DNA from: Algibacter lectus | GTDB lineage: Bacteria; Bacteroidota; Bacteroidia; Flavobacteriales; Flavobacteriaceae | Direction of reading: 5' to 3' | NCBI RefSeq assembly: GCF_900112395.1 | Contig: NZ_FOLN01000002.1 | Location: 124,001 to 188,000, forward strand | DNA: 64,000 nt | Notes under the pieces: generated by a model | Seen by the model: the letters and a program-made list of their open reading frames with translations, nothing else | Told to the model about the DNA's origin: nothing | Database searches by the model: none | In this document: one piece after another, positions 62,580 to 64,000 of the stretch | Layout: every line of letters begins with the position of its first letter | How positions within the stretch are numbered: the first letter of the stretch is position 1 | Position numbers and translations under genes: made by a program

Positions 62580-64000
62580 ATGAAAAAGTTAGAAAATTAT
62601 TATACTAATTCTGCGATAATTAAAATGCTCTGTAAACATAGAGCAGGAATATCTCATAAAAGACATAAGAAACATATGTCTAGAGATATTAGTCTTCATA
62701 ATAGAACTAATAAAATTATTATTTCAAATAAAGATTTAGATTTTAAAACTATTCAACCTTTATTTCCTACACGTAGAAATTGGAAAAAATTAAGCCAAAA
62801 AGAAAGATTAGACCCAAATAGACTAACTAATAGTTTAGAGAAAAATCAAATGAGGCTATGGAAGTCATATAAATTAGAAAAATATCTTGTTAATTTTAAA
62901 AATAAAACGCCTGAAGATTGGTATATAAAATTATTGAAGTATTGTGATGAAATTAGAAAAAAAGTAAATGATATCTCAAAAGATAAATATATACTTAATA
63001 AACCTTCAATATTTCCTTTACCTAAATCTAATGAAAAAGGTAACTATATTTATAGACCAATTGCGAAATACACTTTAGAAGATAAAATAATTACTTCTTT
63101 ATTCTCTAAATACCTTACAATCAATTTTGATAGTGTTTTTTTAGATTGTTCATATGCTTTTAGAGCTAGAAAAAATGGTGCTGTACCAAATCACCACGAT
63201 TCAATTATTGAAATTTTAAAGTATCGAAAAAAGAATAAAAAAATTTGGGTCTCAGAATGTGATATACAAAAGTTTTTTGATACAGTTCAACATACACATC
63301 TGATTAAAATTTTTAATGAAACTATAAATGAATTATCTTTAAAAGGAATAAAAATATCTTCTAATGCAATTAAGTTGTTTTCATTGTTTTTAGATTCCTA
63401 TTCTTTTAATAATGATGTGCTTACTAAAAATAATACTTCAAAATATTTTAAAAAGAGTGGAGTGCCCGTTGGTCAATTTGGCTGGGTCGAAAAAGAACTA
63501 GTAGCTAATTATTCAAAAGATTATATTAAAGATTATAAAATAGGTGTACCACAAGGAAATGCTGTTTCTTGCTTTATTGCAAACTTGATACTGAATAATA
63601 TTGATAAAGCTGTAAAAGAAGTTGATAAAGACATTTTATATGTAAGGTATTGTGATGATATGGTCTTAGCACATAAAGATGTTAATATTTGTAAAAAAGC
63701 TTTAGAGGTTTATAAAGAAGGAATTAAAGAGAATTATCTACTTTATCACGAACCAAAAAGTTTTAAAAACTATAAAAATTCTGCAAATGACTTTTGGAAA
63801 GTTAAATCAAAAGAGCCATATTTTTTTGGAAATAAATATGTAGATGAGAAAAATATTCCTTGGCTTTCTTTTGTAGGTTATCAAATAAATTATAAAGGAG
63901 AATTAAAAGTTAGAAAAAGTTCTATAAAAAAAGAAATTAGTAAACAAATTGAAGAAACACAAAAGATTTTAGTTTCTTTAGGTCTAGATAAAGACAGGAA
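62580..64000 (+). CDS. Reverse transcriptase, unassigned class (C-terminus beyond the window)
   Basis: A frame from ATG at 62580 stays open to the window edge: 473 codons seen. It has the RT palm and finger blocks in order: IFPLPKS and YRPIAKY (about 144-164), CSYAFRARKNG (190-200), motif A ECDIQKFFDTV (Asp228, Asp234), motif B GVPQGNAVS (322-330), motif C YVRYCDDMV with catalytic YCDD at 357-360, and FVGYQI (431-436). The first 140 residues and an 80-residue insert between motifs A and B are additional. No group II maturase or DGR block is seen so far. A non-coding RNA lies immediately upstream. YAFR suggests kinship with group II-like and defence (UG/DRT) RTs. Confidence 0.88.
   Translation, partial: MKKLENYYTNSAIIKMLCKHRAGISHKRHKKHMSRDISLHNRTNKIIISNKDLDFKTIQPLFPTRRNWKKLSQKERLDPNRLTNSLEKNQMRLWKSYKLEKYLVNFKNKTPEDWYIKLLKYCDEIRKKVNDISKDKYILNKPSIFPLPKSNEKGNYIYRPIAKYTLEDKIITSLFSKYLTINFDSVFLDCSYAFRARKNGAVPNHHDSIIEILKYRKKNKKIWVSECDIQKFFDTVQHTHLIKIFNETINELSLKGIKISSNAIKLFSLFLDSYSFNNDVLTKNNTSKYFKKSGVPVGQFGWVEKELVANYSKDYIKDYKIGVPQGNAVSCFIANLILNNIDKAVKEVDKDILYVRYCDDMVLAHKDVNICKKALEVYKEGIKENYLLYHEPKSFKNYKNSANDFWKVKSKEPYFFGNKYVDEKNIPWLSFVGYQINYKGELKVRKSSIKKEISKQIEETQKILVSLGLDKDR

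Noticed and set aside
62365-64000. Canonical retron
   Set aside because: The stem upstream of the RT resembles retron a1/a2, but the RT is much longer than the usual 300-350 residues, has YCDD rather than the common YADD, and I see neither NAxxH nor VTG blocks. Retained only as an analogy.
62580-64000. Group II intron maturase or diversity-generating retroelement RT
   Set aside because: The visible part lacks the DGR [ILV]GxxxSQ block (it has GVPQGNAVS), no template/variable repeat was seen, and no intron domain V-like sequence or maturase part is visible, although the right end is cut.
1-64000. CRISPR arrays, rRNA or tRNA genes, insertion sequences
   Set aside because: I read both strands for spaced direct repeats, transposase motifs and cloverleaf-like sequence and saw none; short simple repeats and NHL-coding repeats do not qualify. 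A tRNA scan could still reveal a missed gene.

Overview
The window looks like a chromosomal segment of a marine-type Flavobacteriaceae (Bacteroidota). The signs are A+T-rich DNA, starts without Shine-Dalgarno sequences, promoters of the TAnnTTTG (-7) type, many lipoprotein signals, YARHG, DUF6090 and DUF6933 proteins, and a one-piece 'reg_propeller + histidine kinase' sensor with a LytTR regulator. No rRNA, tRNA, CRISPR array or insertion sequence was recognised.

Left part (1-10 kb): a signal-peptide gene cut by the left edge, then a seven-gene minus-strand operon (DoxX, TetR, NAD(P)H-binding protein, nitroreductase, CurA-like reductase, YqhD-like aldehyde reductase, lipoprotein DJ-1/PfpI). 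A perfect 14-bp palindrome lies at its promoter; this reads as a TetR-controlled carbonyl/electrophile detoxification unit. An EamA transporter and cytochrome bd oxidase (cydA, cydB, DUF6933) follow.

10-31 kb: a MacAB-TolC-type efflux operon runs into a YHYH lipoprotein, a LytS-type kinase, a LytTR regulator and a DUF6090 protein. Then come a patatin-like protein and a minus-strand TetR-ABC-HlyD-TolC export operon whose ATPase motifs are strikingly degenerate. A second YHYH lipoprotein, an MgtC-like protein, a RssA-like patatin and a TPR-like secreted protein complete this part.

31-51 kb: mostly single metabolic and envelope genes: an unusual zinc-ribbon SDR, a cold-shock protein, guanine deaminase, GNAT, SnoaL-like, YARHG, redoxin, LLM oxidoreductase, a DUF2339/DUF3999 pair, a GAF histidine kinase, an NHL-repeat lipoprotein, a PoxB-like TPP enzyme, a beta-barrel and a beta-helix protein. 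Several strong hairpin terminators separate them.

51-61 kb: an envelope cluster (VIT/VWA protein, small protein, secreted protein, SH3b protein, a lipoprotein with a caspase-like His/Cys pair, DoxX-like membrane protein) followed by its probable two-component system. Two promoters in the cluster share the same 70-bp layout: a 10-bp direct repeat spaced 21 bp, then a -7 box 41 bp downstream. I read this as the target of the LytTR regulator.

Right end (61.3-64 kb): DNA that looks still richer in A+T and accessory. A VirE-N/PriCT-2-like protein on the minus strand faces away from a reverse transcriptase that runs off the right edge. The space between them holds a -7 box placed to start transcription at the first arm of an 11-bp stem; the second arm ends 8 nt before the RT start codon, and four small hairpins lie inside. 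This arrangement, a structured non-coding RNA feeding a reverse transcriptase not assignable here to a canonical retron, diversity-generating or group II intron type, is the most promising candidate for an undescribed system in the window.
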